This document shows, one piece after another, positions 1 through 9,614 of a stretch of DNA of 64,000 bases. A program made the position numbers and the translations under genes. Source of the stretch: Microglena sp. YARC. Its lineage: Eukaryota > Chlorophyta > Chlorophyceae > Chlamydomonadales > Chlamydomonadaceae. The stretch is taken from NCBI GenBank assembly GCA_022414725.1, contig CM039462.1, positions 122,951,786 to 123,015,785 of the forward strand, written 5' to 3'. Below the pieces are notes generated by a model that was given only the letters and a program-made list of their open reading frames with translations, ran no database searches and was not told where the DNA came from. The first letter of the stretch is position 1. Each line of letters starts with the position of its first letter.

Positions 1-212
1 CTGTGGTCACTTCTTTGGTTGAGAACATACCCCTGCCAGTCTGCTTTTGTTGTGTCTTAAGGTGTTGTTGTTGTTGTTGCTTAATTTGTGTATTTGTCCT
101 AGGTTGCATTGTGTGCGTTTTTGAATATAATAATAGTAATAAAAAAAATTGGGGCGGTAGATAACATGCATCCATCGACACAGGTGTCCACAAAACAATG
201 GTACGTACTCAC

Positions 213-264
213 CAGAGAATGCTTGGTCAGGGACAGGCATCCGACCCTTGTAAAACTGATTCAA
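213..264 (-). CDS. candidate exon of an unrecognised spliced gene
   Basis: A short open stretch starts at an ATG (262-264) and runs into a strong 5' splice donor (GTGAGTACG on the minus strand, intron starting at base 212). The encoded peptide is only about 17 residues. Beyond the donor the frame turns into tyrosine- and asparagine-rich low complexity, as expected of intron. No domain is recognisable. It may be the first exon of a gene running off the left edge. Confidence 0.2.
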
Positions 265-413
265 AAGAGATGATGAATATAAAGAAGCACATTCGAATTC
301 GGAAGATAGTTTTTTACCTCAAGAAAGAGTTCAGGGACCAGCAAACCGCATAGTAGAGAGCGACCAACAAATTTCTTGGCCGCTCTCTACGATGATGCGA
401 AAAAATAAACGCT

Positions 414-596
414 CTACCCTATCCAATCACGGATGACGATGGATGTGCCTAAATCCAATAACAGTCGGCCATCCTCGGCAATCACGGTGCCTGTAAAGTC
501 AATTTCCGAGGAGCAAACTCCAGTGTTGCCAAGTTCCTGCAGCTCTGCCATTGTCAGGTTGCATTTCATGCATCTGTATGGTTGTAATTCTGACAT
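414..596 (-). CDS. small hypothetical protein, 60 aa
   Basis: A complete ORF encodes 60 residues. It has a CMKC pair near the N-terminus and a later single cysteine, and its composition is non-repetitive and charged, unlike a random shadow frame. I recognise no family. A competing 87-aa plus-strand ORF overlaps it (433-696) but looks less protein-like. The CxxC pair could bind zinc with other ligands, which is inference. Confidence 0.3.
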   Translation of the reverse strand: MSELQPYRCMKCNLTMAELQELGNTGVCSSEIDFTGTVIAEDGRLLLDLGTSIVIRDWIG

Positions 597-843
597 TTCA
601 AGTAGACCACATTTCCAAATGTGTTTGCCCCTATTGCGGTTTATAAGCTCTTCTCTGAGTTTGAACTCTGGACGTTGCCTTTTCCTCCCACGCTAGTGGT
701 GAATCCGAGGGATGATATCCATTTACACTCAACAGAATATATAAATGAAACGTCTCTGTGCGATGGTGTCTACAACAATACGATTTTATAAAATCCATCA
801 ACACGCAGACGACACGGACTGGATTATTGGATATCGTGGAACC

Positions 844-873
844 TACAGTCGGCGGAACAGTAAAATGAAACAT
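844..873 (+). repeat. transposon terminal repeat, family C
   Basis: TA followed by CAGTCGGCGGAACAGTAAAA. The same end recurs at 12,785, 33,962, 40,321, 42,369 and 61,340 in either orientation. The TA flank and CAGT start are typical of Tc1/mariner ends. Bases 597-1160 around it hold overlapping ORFs (for example 745-1122) that I cannot assign. Confidence 0.7.
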
Positions 874-1159
874 CCCAATAAACGGTATAAGGCGTCGACA
901 GACATTTATGTGTACGAGTGGATGGTCCTACAAAATGGCCCGTCCAGCAAAGAAACCTCCTTTCATGACGCATTGCACATCAACAAAGACCCCGTGTTCT
1001 TTTGGGCCACGGTACCGGGGAAGAGTCGATCGCTTAAGTGCGGCTGGTCCTTCAATGGACACTCTCGAAAGTACCGACAAAAGAACGATACGGAGTCTGC
1101 AGGATGGAGAGCCGTGATCTAAAAAAGAACCACGATATTCTCGTTAACATCCTGCAATT

Positions 1160-1280
1160 TGTTGATTCAAAATCGTATTGGTGTTCCACTGCCCCGTGGG
1201 TTGCTACACCATTTGGTTACACCGTAAGGTGTGCCGTACACTCCAGAAAACGGTTTCATTTTAGTATTCCGTCAAGTGTA
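1160..1280 (+). ncRNA. family B transposon right end; Fanzor guide-RNA-like module
   Basis: This is a diverged copy of the non-coding right end of the SAP-Fanzor element at 20-23.3 kb. It keeps a short hairpin (CCAC/GTGG near 1190), the hairpin ACACC-GTAA-GGTGT at 1219-1232 with a GNRA-type loop, and the family B terminal repeat ending at TA 1279-1280. Upstream bases resemble the 3' end of the element with 'gattcaaaatcg' in place of the element 2 sequence. In Fanzor systems the guide RNA comes from this part of the element; assignment here is by position and structure only. Confidence 0.5.
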
Positions 1281-1310
1281 AAAGCCTCCAAAAATATTTG
1301 TAGTGATATC

Positions 1311-1343
1311 AGAGTGTCCCAAAATTATTTGAGAACAAATGTA
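1311..1343 (-). repeat. transposon terminal repeat, family A
   Basis: AGTGTCCCAAAATTATTTGA continues to a TA at 1342-1343. This is the inverted form of the left end of the complete element at 16,732, with one mismatch in the outer part (AACAAATG for AACAACTG). It lies 14 bases before the next gene. Confidence 0.7.
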
Positions 1344-1357
1344 TACATACATACAAT

Positions 1358-1999
1358 ATGGTCACTTCGCGAGCGAGAACCTCGTCCAAGGGAGTCCCTG
1401 GCATCTGTCTTTGGTTGGTAGCAATCTTCATTATTCTTGTAGTGTTGGCGTCAGTGATTACCCTGATCACCAATAACTGCCGTAACGTTTCCTCACAGTA
1501 CATCCGAGAGCAATTTTCAGAAGGAGATGTTCCTCCTCCGCCTGCTTCAGAGCCTCCTCCGCCTGCTTCCGAGCCTCCTCCGCCTGCTTCCGAGCCTCCT
1601 TCACCCGATTCCGAGCCTTCTCCGCCCGTTTCCGAGCCCCCCCCACCACCACATCCCAGTAACATCACCGTGACCAACAACAACACAAACAACAATGGTG
1701 GTGGTGGTGGAGGCAGCGGCAACGGAGGTTGGGGGGAGGAGGGAACACGCACCACACGCACACGGAGAACATACGCTACTCGTATCCAAGCGTGTACGAC
1801 GACCGATACAACATTCCGCGTTCCGCGTTGAGCTACGTTGACCCATATTACTACTTGGGCCTCCGGAGCCTGAACAACTCATGGCTCCCTGGCGGAGGAG
1901 CCGCTTATCCAGAGAATTCTCAACCAAGTCAACAGCAACAGCAACAGCAACAGCAAACAACAGCAACAGCAACAACAGCAACAGCAACAGCAACAGCAA

Positions 2000-2046
<47 letters not shown>

Positions 2047-2047
2047 C

Positions 2048-2079
<32 letters not shown>

Positions 2080-2176
2080 CTTGCTAGCTATCGTGGCCAT
2101 TGCGGCCTTGGTGTCTGGGACGGTCGCCTGCGTAACCGTCGTGTTTTCTCAGAACAGGTTTCCTTTCCGAAAATAA
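1358..2176 (+). CDS. membrane protein with proline-, glycine- and glutamine-rich ectodomain (frameshifted)
   Basis: The ATG opens a frame with a clear transmembrane helix at residues 16-40. Next come repeats of PPPPASE, an asparagine stretch and a glycine run. The frame then shifts near the G-run at 1729-1740, continues as a tyrosine-rich segment and a CAG/CAA glutamine run, and shifts back in the repeat. It ends with a second hydrophobic helix starting LLAIVAIAALVSG and the stop at 2174-2176. Low-complexity proteins with terminal membrane helices are common among giant-virus virion proteins, but no family is recognised. Both breaks sit in simple sequence, so slippage or assembly error is as likely as decay. 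Confidence 0.5.
1930..2079 (+). repeat. CAGCAA/CAACAG microsatellite
   Basis: About 150 bases of CAG/CAA triplets encode polyglutamine in one frame and threonine-alanine in another. It lies inside the preceding gene and probably causes its second frame change. Confidence 0.9.
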
Positions 2177-2447
2177 GTAGACCTTGCTTGAAAACGAACG
2201 ACATTGCCGATACACTTCACATGTGCATGGTGCAACCCGCCGTACGGGGAAACCTCTTTTTTGACGTGCTCGCATGAAACAATCCGCCGTCCGTACATGC
2301 TCTCTGTAAAAAACAATATGGAGAAACGCACCAACGGACCAGTAAACATCGTTCTCAAGGAGCTTCGTCATCGAGAAAATACGACCCACCTTCACTATAC
2401 CGGATACAGCCCCGGTTCGCGACGTCGTAATCGTCGTATTATTTCTA

Positions 2448-3054
2448 TCAATTGCGAAATACTTTTTCAAGATAAGATGTGTACAACTTCTCATTGTTAT
2501 TACTGTTGTATGTCGGCTGCTTCTTAATGAAATCTCTGGCCTTCAACATGTCTTCTCTATCGCTCCATTTGCACATGATTGCCAACTTACCCATGGCAAA
2601 GAGACGTTGTTGCGGATCATTAGAAATAAGGTAAATCTCTTCCTTGCTTTTTGCGCTCTTGGGGTTGTTGAGCATGCCGAAATGAGATCCGTAAATGTTG
2701 ATATCAAACATGTCGGTGAAATTACGTTTGAAGCGTTGATAATGGTAATCTTTGATTGATTTGAAAATTAATACGATGCGATCCAAATCATTATGCAGAA
2801 TTTCCCCATTGAAGTTCAGATTCACGTCGATGTCAGAAGAGTAGTTGACGTTTACAGTCCCGACCTGTTTCGGGTTGCAAACATCATCCCCACACATCTG
2901 GCGGATGTAATCGATCAGACCGGTAGCATAAGCTACTCGGAAGGTGTTTAAAAGCTCCTTGCAAGATTCATTACCCCCCGGCCGCAAGCATATCCCACAT
3001 CAAAGGTTGCAATGATTTCTTACCGTTGCACAAGAAGTCAATACTAATATCCAT
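2448..3054 (-). CDS. nucleotidyltransferase-like viral protein (one frameshift)
   Basis: The gene starts at the ATG at 3052-3054, runs about 27 codons, and changes frame at a run of six Gs near 2978-2983. It then continues for about 175 residues to a stop at 2448. The body holds an SSDIDVNLNF motif followed by a long helix-rich stretch and LFDINIY-like 'MFDINIYG'. The DID pair after a small-residue turn resembles the metal-binding signature of nucleotidyltransferases, and similar proteins of unknown role occur in giant viruses. I cannot identify a substrate. The single break in a homopolymer could be a sequencing error. Confidence 0.45.
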
Positions 3055-3248
3055 TTGTTTATGTTTTATATTGGCTTTGAATGAAAAAAACCCTCCCGGT
3101 GATTTTTGACCACTCTTCACGGCGGATTGTCGAGTGACCACTCTCGTCACGGCGGATCATGTCGAGTCACACGGCGACCACTGGGCATGCATGATGTGTG
3201 GCCGAGCCGCCACCGGACCTCAAGCCATCGCACGGCCTGTTCTTCACT
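3055..3248. other. intergenic stretch with GTCGAGTCAC-type motifs
   Basis: It contains two copies of a motif of the form CACGGCGGAT followed by GTCGAGT. Related GACTCGACAC motifs recur near 10.9-11.0, 46.9 and 51.1 kb, mostly just upstream of genes. No gene is seen here. Confidence 0.3.
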
Positions 3249-4158
3249 TCACTTTGCCAAGTTTACACCCCTTATCACCCCGTATTTGACTTTCGTATCG
3301 ATTCTTCCAGTCTCTTTCCACTCGGTTCCCTGTTTGCCCACAAAAAACGCCTTGACCAGCTTCGTGCTGAAGACTGAAGCTTCACCATAGTGGGACTCTT
3401 TCCACCGGACCTTGAGGTCCCCGATCCACACCGCGTCCGAAGACGCCCCCGTCATCTCCACCACCTCCTCTAGCCACTCGGTCAGGGGGTTGGCGCAGTC
3501 CGCAATACCAGATTTCCACTCGGTCATAGATACCGGCAAGTTGTCGAAGATGCTGGAGCGCACCGGTCGAAGAAAGTGCTCGATGAGCAGCTGCGCCAGC
3601 GCAGACCGCCAAGTTGACAGGGCATCTGCAAGGTCGTCGCGGCGCTCAAACTCGTGCTCGCGCTCAGGGTGTAGCACAAAGTTGGATCGCATTGGTACCA
3701 CGACCATCCTCTTGACGAAAGCGCTGTCTCCTCCGTCGAACTTGGGACAATCGCCTTCGTTGAATACCATAACAATTCCAGCCTGCCACAAGAAGTCGAA
3801 TGAGTTCCCAGTGTCACATGAGCGCCCGCCAAACACGCACACCCTCTCCCCCGCAATGCGCTTGATCAACGCCTCGTCTAGCGCGATATTGGGTTTCATT
3901 TCTTCGGCCACCAGTAGCCTCACGCCCTTCATTGGCTTGAGACCCGCGTCGTGGTCATCACGACTCCTGGCGAAAGATCCCTTTGTTATAAACTTTGTCC
4001 CATTGCTGCTCCCGTACTCGTCGAAGAAGCTCCCCAGTAGGGCCATAAGTGTGCTCTTGCCGTTGTCCCCGGACGTCTTGTCGGTGAAGGCGAGGAACTT
4101 CTTCTCCTTGCGGCGACCGGACAGGAGCCCCGCGAAGAATGCGTCCTTCTTTCTTCAT
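3249..4158 (-). pseudogene. D5-type primase-helicase, SF3 helicase part
   Basis: This encodes the helicase/ATPase half of a poxvirus D5-like replicative primase-helicase. Visible motifs are Walker A SGDNGKST just upstream of the MALLG codon at 4046, Walker B RLLVAEEM, and the SF3 motif C-like stretch VMVFNEGDCPKF, in the expected order and spacing. The frame is open from about 4155 but has an in-frame stop just upstream and no start codon. The N-terminal half lies further upstream (4433-5590) on the same strand, cut off by a 164-bp MITE. In giant viruses this protein unwinds DNA at replication forks; here it cannot be made intact. Confidence 0.75.
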
Positions 4159-4267
4159 GGATAGTCATCAGCTTAATTCTCTGCTCCACCTATTGTGTCC
4201 TGTGTAATCAATCACGTAAGAATGTCGGCGAAGAAATTGTGAAATGAGACATGAAGAAATTGAGAAA

Positions 4268-4435
4268 TAATGGGCGTTCCTGCCTCCCGGCCGATTTCAA
4301 CTGGTTACTAAACATGGTCTGGAGCAGATTCGTGATTCCTTGGTGCAGATGTCTCAAGCTAGCGAGTCTTTCCGGAGACTCTAAATTCTGAGTAGAAATT
4401 TCAAAAAATCCGCTGGGAGGAAGGAACGCCCATTA
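4268..4435. mobile_element. MITE, family M (164 bp)
   Basis: The element has inverted ends, ATGGGCGTTCCTGCCTCCCG on the left and its near-complement on the right, flanked by TA at 4268-4269 and 4434-4435. The interior has no coding capacity. It separates the two halves of the D5-like gene, and its edge supplies the TAA that closes the upstream half. Near-full relatives lie at about 26,228 and 42,406, with single ends at 31,717, 33,821, 49,228, 61,047 and 63,308. Confidence 0.85.
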
Positions 4436-5370
4436 TCTCTCACTCACCCAGTATGGCTCGTACCGCGGACGCGATGGTGTGTAGTCATCCAGCACAGTGA
4501 TCATCAGATCCTGTGCCTCATGCGCCTGTGCCCTGAACATCGGGTGTCGCACAAACCAGGCGTCCAGCGCTGTAGATGCCATATTGGCGATGGCCGGAGT
4601 TTGCAGCAGGTCCATGAAATCCATGTCGGCTGCCCTCAGGTGCTTGGCATACAGCCACGCAAACACACGTGTGTTGGGGCAGCAGCTGTTGTCCACCAGC
4701 TCCTCCAGTGCCACAACTACTGCATATGTAAGCTTATCGAATGGCATGCAGGAGTCGTCGATGTCGAGCGGCGGTGGTTCCGCTGCTGCAGCTGCCGCAC
4801 AAGAGACCATTGCAGTCTGTTGCAGGATCCCATACGCCGCCTCAAAGTCTGCCATGGGCTGGGTGACAGTGGTGAACAAAGTCCAGTGCCGTCCGCAGAC
4901 CACGACATCTCCATCGTCCCCAATCGCCAGCTTCAGATCAAAGTCCTGAGTGAACCCAAGGTCGACTGGCAAGTCCACGTTGGGCACGGTGATGCTAAAC
5001 ATTGCCTCATCTCCCGCTATGCCTCTCATCTCCTTGTGCACAGCATCAAACAAGGTTGGGTCAGGTTCGAAGAAAGACACCCCACTGCGCTTGGCTGTCG
5101 CCTTGAGCATACAGTTGTTCTCAAATAATTTTGAGACACCCTGTATAATTTGAATGATATTATCCCCTGATGAATCGTTCATTCTTCGGGCAGGAATGGT
5201 CGCATCAAAGTGCCATATACACTTACAGTTGTTCTTAAATAAAGTTGAACACACCTTATAATCATCCACCACACGCCAACTTTGAGGCTTCTCCGAATTA
5301 CCAACCGCAAACTGCGGAAACCTGTCGCCTCCTTCTCGTCCAATCGCATAAGGGAGGTCCACTTTATTTG
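4433..5370 (-). pseudogene. D5-type primase-helicase, upstream part, interrupted by transposons
   Basis: An open frame on the minus strand directly precedes the helicase half and ends at the MITE boundary with PYWVSER-stop. The part from about 5100 to 4433 is acidic, well composed and protein-like, consistent with the region before a D5 helicase domain, though I see no primase catalytic motif. Two family A transposon ends (5110-5160 and 5224-5266) lie inside the frame and are translated through without a stop. The ORF formally extends to 5590, but that part is antisense to the packaging ATPase and I exclude it. Confidence 0.5.
5110..5266 (+). repeat. two family A transposon ends inside an ORF
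   Basis: Bases 5110-5160 match the left end of the complete element at 16,732, including the subterminal TGTATAATTTGAATGAT. Bases 5224-5266 match the inverted right end (compare 20,077-20,113). Both point the same way, so they are debris of at least two insertion events rather than one element. Confidence 0.7.
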
Positions 5371-5381
5371 AAGAATTTGTA

Positions 5382-6225
5382 TTGATGACTCGATTCAAGA
5401 GTTTTGACCCGCACGAACATGCGAGTAACATGCACAACATCATCATCATCGGAAAGCGATACGTAGGAAAGACTTCCCTGGTAAAGGAATTGCTCCCCCA
5501 CCTGAACTGCTCGCACGCGGAGATTATCAATCCGACTGAGATGGACAAACAAGAATACGCCCCCGAGAGCATCCCGAGCATCCCACACATCGCACATCAC
5601 ATGGAGTACGCTGAGGATATCGTCGACAACTTTCTCGCAATGCAGAAGACTGAGTGGAAACAGTTGAAGCAACAAAATAAAGCCAACTGCATCCTCTTTG
5701 AAAACTGCATTTACAACAATCGATGGACGAAGCACGAATTGATCAGATATTTGTTCATGAATTGGGCGATTCTTTAGTGCAAAAATGTTGATGGTGATGG
5801 TGGTCCCCTTAGTAGTGCCACCCTATCTCATCATGAGCGTCGACTATATATTTATCTTCAGGGAGATGATCGAGAGCACTCGGAAGCGATTGTACAATTT
5901 ATACGGCGGGATATTCCCCACGTTCAATCTTTTTTGCGAAGCGCTCGACGAGATTAATAATGTCCCGTTTGCATGCTTGGTAATCAACTACACTTCCCAC
6001 TCAGACGACAAAGTGATGATCTACATAGCGACAGAATGGCCCGACTGGCGCGTCATGGTCCGGATGAAGAAAGTTAAAAAAAACAGGTCACTGGACGTCA
6101 TCAGGGAGGAGCTCATTCGTCGGACCTGGCATCCGAGCCGGGTGATGCAGTGTCTGGACTTCGAGGATGAAAGAGAGATCTTCGGTACACTTTCACAGAA
6201 CATTTCTACATTTTCTGAGCATTAA
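5382..6225 (+). pseudogene. A32-like genome-packaging ATPase (broken)
   Basis: This is homologous to the FtsK/HerA-type ATPase that packages DNA in giant viruses and poxviruses. The likely start is the ATG at 5430, just before IIIIGKRYVGKT, the Walker A loop. Next come INPTE, a stretch ending ILFENCIYNNRW at the Walker B position (the usual acidic pair reads E-N), and LFMNW. A stop at 5775-5777 and a frame change follow. The remainder reopens at 5785 with the family's conserved VDYIFIFRE and PTFNLFCEALDE segments to the stop at 6225. The break falls where the family has its GRHY motif, so the protein is not made intact. This gene is the clearest marker of giant-virus ancestry. Confidence 0.85.
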
Positions 6226-6376
6226 ACCGGATATTGTCTTCATCATCGAAGGTTAAAAAAAAAAAACCCATTTTTTTTAACATCCGTCCATTCATTCTCT
6301 CACACGCCACGGCGGATTTCGCAGACTCCTTGCTTTCTGGTGGAACATTCCGGATACACCATCTGCTGGGACATCG

Positions 6377-6438
6377 ATGGTTTGATCGGCATATGCATGT
6401 GGCTAGCTGAACATTCAAGCATCATTCCCGCTTCTTAC
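6377..6438 (+). repeat. 62-bp direct repeat, copy 1
   Basis: Bases 6377-6438 recur with identity at 7763-7824. The two copies bracket the first NPDKPWDW-repeat gene, which suggests a duplication or recombination event. Bases 6226-6500 otherwise hold A-rich runs and no gene. Confidence 0.8.
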
Positions 6439-6503
6439 AAGGCACAGTATTTCCGCTGATATCACTATTATAAAAAAATTAAGATTGTAAATTTCAGTAA
6501 TAA

Positions 6504-7618
6504 CTAAATAATAATTTCATTATATTCCCTATAGAGTCTGTTTTGACATGCAACATAACTCGGGTTTGTGATGACATGTCGCCATATTTTTTGTATAGTT
6601 CTTACTGCCATGTATCTGCGTATGATATCATATATGTCTTGGGAAGATAGCAACATATTGGGGTTAGTGCTCAATTCATACCAACACCAAGGTTGGTCGG
6701 GATTGGCTTGTACAATATCCCATGTGATATTGGGGTTTCTGCTCAATCCAAACCAGTCCCATTGTTTGTCGGGGTAGGCTTCGATTATATCCCATGTGAT
6801 GTTGGGGTTTCTGCTCAACTCATACAAGTCCCATAGTTTTGTCAGGATTGGCTAGGATAATATCCCATGTGATATTGGGGTTTGCGCTCAATCCAAGCCA
6901 GTCCCATGGTTTGTCTGGGTAGGCTTGGACAATATCCCATGTGATGATGGGGTTTGAGCTCAATCCACGCCAATCCCATGGTATATCGGGTTGTCTTGTA
7001 TAATATCCCATGTGATGATGGGGTTTGAGCTCAATCCACGCCAATCCCATGGTATATCGGGGTTGTCTTGTATAATATCCCACGTGATGTTGGGTTTTCT
7101 GCTGATCCTATACATATTCCACGGTTTATCAGGGTTGGCTTTGACAATGTCCCACGTTATGTTGGGGTTTGCGCTCAATCCAAGCCAGTCCCATGGTTTG
7201 TCGGGGTTGGCTTGGATAATATCCCATGTGATGTCGGGTTTTCTGCTGATCCAAAACCAATTCCACGGTTTGTTGGGGTTGTATTCGATAATGTCCCATG
7301 TGATGTTGGGTTTGCGCTCAACTCATACCAGTCCCATTGTTTGTTTGGATTATCTTGTATAATCTCCCATGTGATATCTGGGTTTCCGCTCATCCCACGC
7401 CAGTCCCAAGGTTTGTCGGGGTTTGCTTTGACAAACGCCAATTTGATGCAAGGGTTTCTGCTGATCCAATACCAGTCCCAAGGTTTGTCTGGATTGCATT
7501 CGATAATGTCCCACGTTAAAGATGAGTTATAACTCAATAAACTCCACTTCCACTTGTGTTCTAGGCATTTGAGCCGTCTCGAGATGTGGTTATTTATTTC
7601 CGCTGTAATCATTATCAT
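6504..7618 (-). CDS. NPDKPWDW-repeat protein, copy 1 (frameshifted)
   Basis: The gene begins at 7618 and ends at 6504, spread over at least three frames with changes near 7300-7350, 7170, 7080 and 6825. It encodes about ten copies of a roughly 25-residue unit, NPNITWDIVQANPDKPWDW with variations, followed by a C-terminal helix TIQKIWRHVITNPSY and a cysteine. This repeat and tail architecture is known from giant-virus proteins of unknown function. Breaks fall inside nearly identical repeats, where unequal recombination and assembly slips are both expected. The paralogue lies at 9615-10,864. Confidence 0.7.
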
Positions 7619-7619
7619 A

Positions 7620-7824
7620 AAAATTATGATTTAAAATTTTTATAATAACTAAATAATAGTTCCACAAGTATCTTTATACTGGCCAATGGCCCGATTTGTC
7701 CATTTCATTATATTCCCTAAAGATTCTACGTCGACACGCATTATAACTCGGGTTTGTATTGTATGGTTTGATCGGCATATGCATGTGGCTAGCTGAACAT
7801 TCAAGCATCATTCCCGCTTCTTAC
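7620..7824 (-). pseudogene. fragment of an NPDKPWDW-repeat gene tail plus direct repeat copy 2
   Basis: Bases 7640-7760 resemble the downstream region and last codons of the gene above (compare 6480-6570, including the segment ending 'ataactcgggtttgt'). Only the tail survives. It is followed by the second 62-bp direct repeat at 7763-7824. Confidence 0.5.
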
Positions 7825-7881
7825 CAGAGACATCCTTGATACAAGGATACAGCAGTTGTAGACGGTCTATTGTGCGACACG

Positions 7882-8124
7882 CTATGTGCTTAGCATAACA
7901 TTTTTTGCATTCGATTGTAAAGGCTGGAAGTATTTATGTCCTGTAAAATTGTTCCACTTCAGTTCCTCTCGCAAAAAAAACTGAGCTTGTTCATTTTTGT
8001 CTTCAAATATTGCGGCACATCTTGCAATTTCTTTGAAGACCCGTTCTTCCCACACACTGACCGACGTTGCATCGATTACACCGACCTGCAATAAGAAGTT
8101 ATAAACAGACTCTATCATCTTCAC
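7882..8124 (-). CDS. hypothetical protein, 80 aa
   Basis: A complete ORF from the ATG at 8122-8124 has balanced, mostly helical composition (MKMIESVYNFLLQVGVIDAT at the start) and no simple-sequence bias. No family is recognised. An AT-rich stretch precedes the start (8125-8155), as is usual upstream of genes here. Confidence 0.4.
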   Translation of the reverse strand: MKMIESVYNFLLQVGVIDATSVSVWEERVFKEIARCAAIFEDKNEQAQFFLREELKWNNFTGHKYFQPLQSNAKNVMLST

Positions 8125-8473
8125 GGTACATCAATATATATTTAAGTAATTACCCTTAAGCCTCAAACTTTCTGGCCTCACTGTGGCGGCACCATCAGCC
8201 AAGCAAGGGTTCCTCAAGGTTTTTGACCTGAATTTATTTTTTCTCATTGCACCGCACGGCGTTCTTTTCAGAGGTGTCCAGACAGACCGCACACACACAC
8301 ATGACATGGCGGCTTGCGCATCCCCCCGTCCGTACATTCTCATTCATTCATTCTCACCCACGACACGGTGGCTTTTGAAGCCTCGTTGGCAATTTCATGC
8401 TGCATGGAATTGCGCTGAGCTGTGCATGCGATGATGTCGTGATGCTCCATGAGATGGCACTGACACCCGCGTT

Positions 8474-9119
8474 TTGTCTTACCGACAGATTGTCCAAATG
8501 GATACCAGAAGAATGATGTTGTCATTTGTGCCCAAGTTGGACCTCTCACGACTTGCAACGCCTGGAAATCCGTTCCAGAAGTCCATCCACCGTTGTTTTG
8601 TTATGCTTGACCCTGGTACGACTTCAGTTGCTGACATCATGCGAACAGCATCTGCAAAGCTTGGTGAGCACCTGCAGCTGAGGGCTGCGTACAAGAGGGA
8701 GCCAATCTCACCATTTAAGATACTATCAATATGGGCTTTCAATGATGGACCCGTAGGAAGTGGCAGTCCCCTTGGCGTCTGCTGACGACTACTTGTTGAG
8801 TGATGCAGTCGTATCCCGGAATCATGAATCAGGCTTTGCTTCTCAAACGTGCGGCCTCGCCGAATGAAGATGGCCTTCGCTTTATGGTGATACAATATTG
8901 CACGTCTGAAATTTCTATTCCCACAATCAAATGTTGAGCTGTATGTCGGTAGATGAACGACAAATAGCACTGGTAGACAGTCCCATGGAAGGTGTTTGGA
9001 GACAGCATGTCTTCCTTGACCTTCCCAGCTCTGAGTTGTACTTTGAGTTGGTACTTGTGACGAGTCGTTCCGGAGGTTGCAACGGCTTTAAAATGATAGA
9101 CGTGTTTCAAGAATCATAA
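8474..9119 (+). pseudogene. hypothetical viral protein remnant
   Basis: Coding-like sequence on the plus strand is spread over three frames: 8474-8785, then about 8826-8940 (MNQALLLKRAASPNEDG...), then 8931-9119. The first part starts with QMDTRRMM, similar to the 'MDTRR' motif that follows the F-box in several giant-virus proteins, and the same motif style appears at 9197-9472 on the other strand. Frame changes near 8785 and 8935 break it. The assignment is weak. A 163-aa ORF on the opposite strand overlaps but looks less natural. Bases 8131-8470 hold no gene I can support. Confidence 0.35.
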
Positions 9120-9196
9120 CCAATTTTGAGGTTTGCGTTACAGTGGATGGTTTTTGGCGACTTGCTTCTCCAACAAACTTCGGGGCATCATGAGCT

Positions 9197-9472
9197 TCAC
9201 CAGGGTTTGGTTTTAGTAATCTCATGTTGTGTGAGACTACATAAACACATTAGAAAAAGGTTATGATGGCCTGCTCGAAGGTAGTTGTAAGCAGTTTTCC
9301 ACTTGGCTACGTATTGTATTTGTCTCTGAAGGATGTCATCTAGCTTCTGCTGCAACTGTGAGGGCAGTTTCATCTTTCCTGGTTTTATCCCACATATGCG
9401 GCGGATGTCCATATTGCACTGAGACAATATTCTGATCTGGATGTCCCTGGGGAGGCATGCCATGCCATGCAA
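9197..9472 (-). CDS. F-box-like protein, 91 aa
   Basis: The N-terminus reads LPRDIQIRILSQCNMDIRRI followed by CGIKPGKMKLP. The LPRDI...IL start is F-box-like, and the MDIRR...GI.P.K pattern is typical of short giant-virus proteins that begin this way. F-box proteins recruit substrates to SCF ubiquitin ligases. The rest is helical and the ORF ends after about 91 residues, shorter than relatives, so it may be truncated. Confidence 0.45.
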   Translation of the reverse strand: MHGMACLPRDIQIRILSQCNMDIRRICGIKPGKMKLPSQLQQKLDDILQRQIQYVAKWKTAYNYLRAGHHNLFLMCLCSLTQHEITKTKPW

Positions 9473-9614
9473 TGTTTTTCATTCCAATGAATGTGTTTTA
9501 TTTGGCCATTCATTCTTTATACTAAACTACAGCTATTGACATTTGAGAGTGGAACACCTTGTATTTGGGGGATTCTGATTCTTTAGTCACCGCTCTGTAA
9601 TTATCCGAACACTT

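Noticed and set aside
1601..2100. Poly-leucine and poly-cysteine minus-strand ORFs
   Set aside because: Reverse reading of the CAG/CAA repeat.
5382..5590. N-terminal 70 residues of the 385-aa minus ORF
   Set aside because: They are antisense to the Walker A region of the packaging ATPase.
8479..8970. 163-aa minus-strand ORF
   Set aside because: Plus-strand frames over the same bases look more protein-like and carry an MDTRR motif; the evidence is weak for both.
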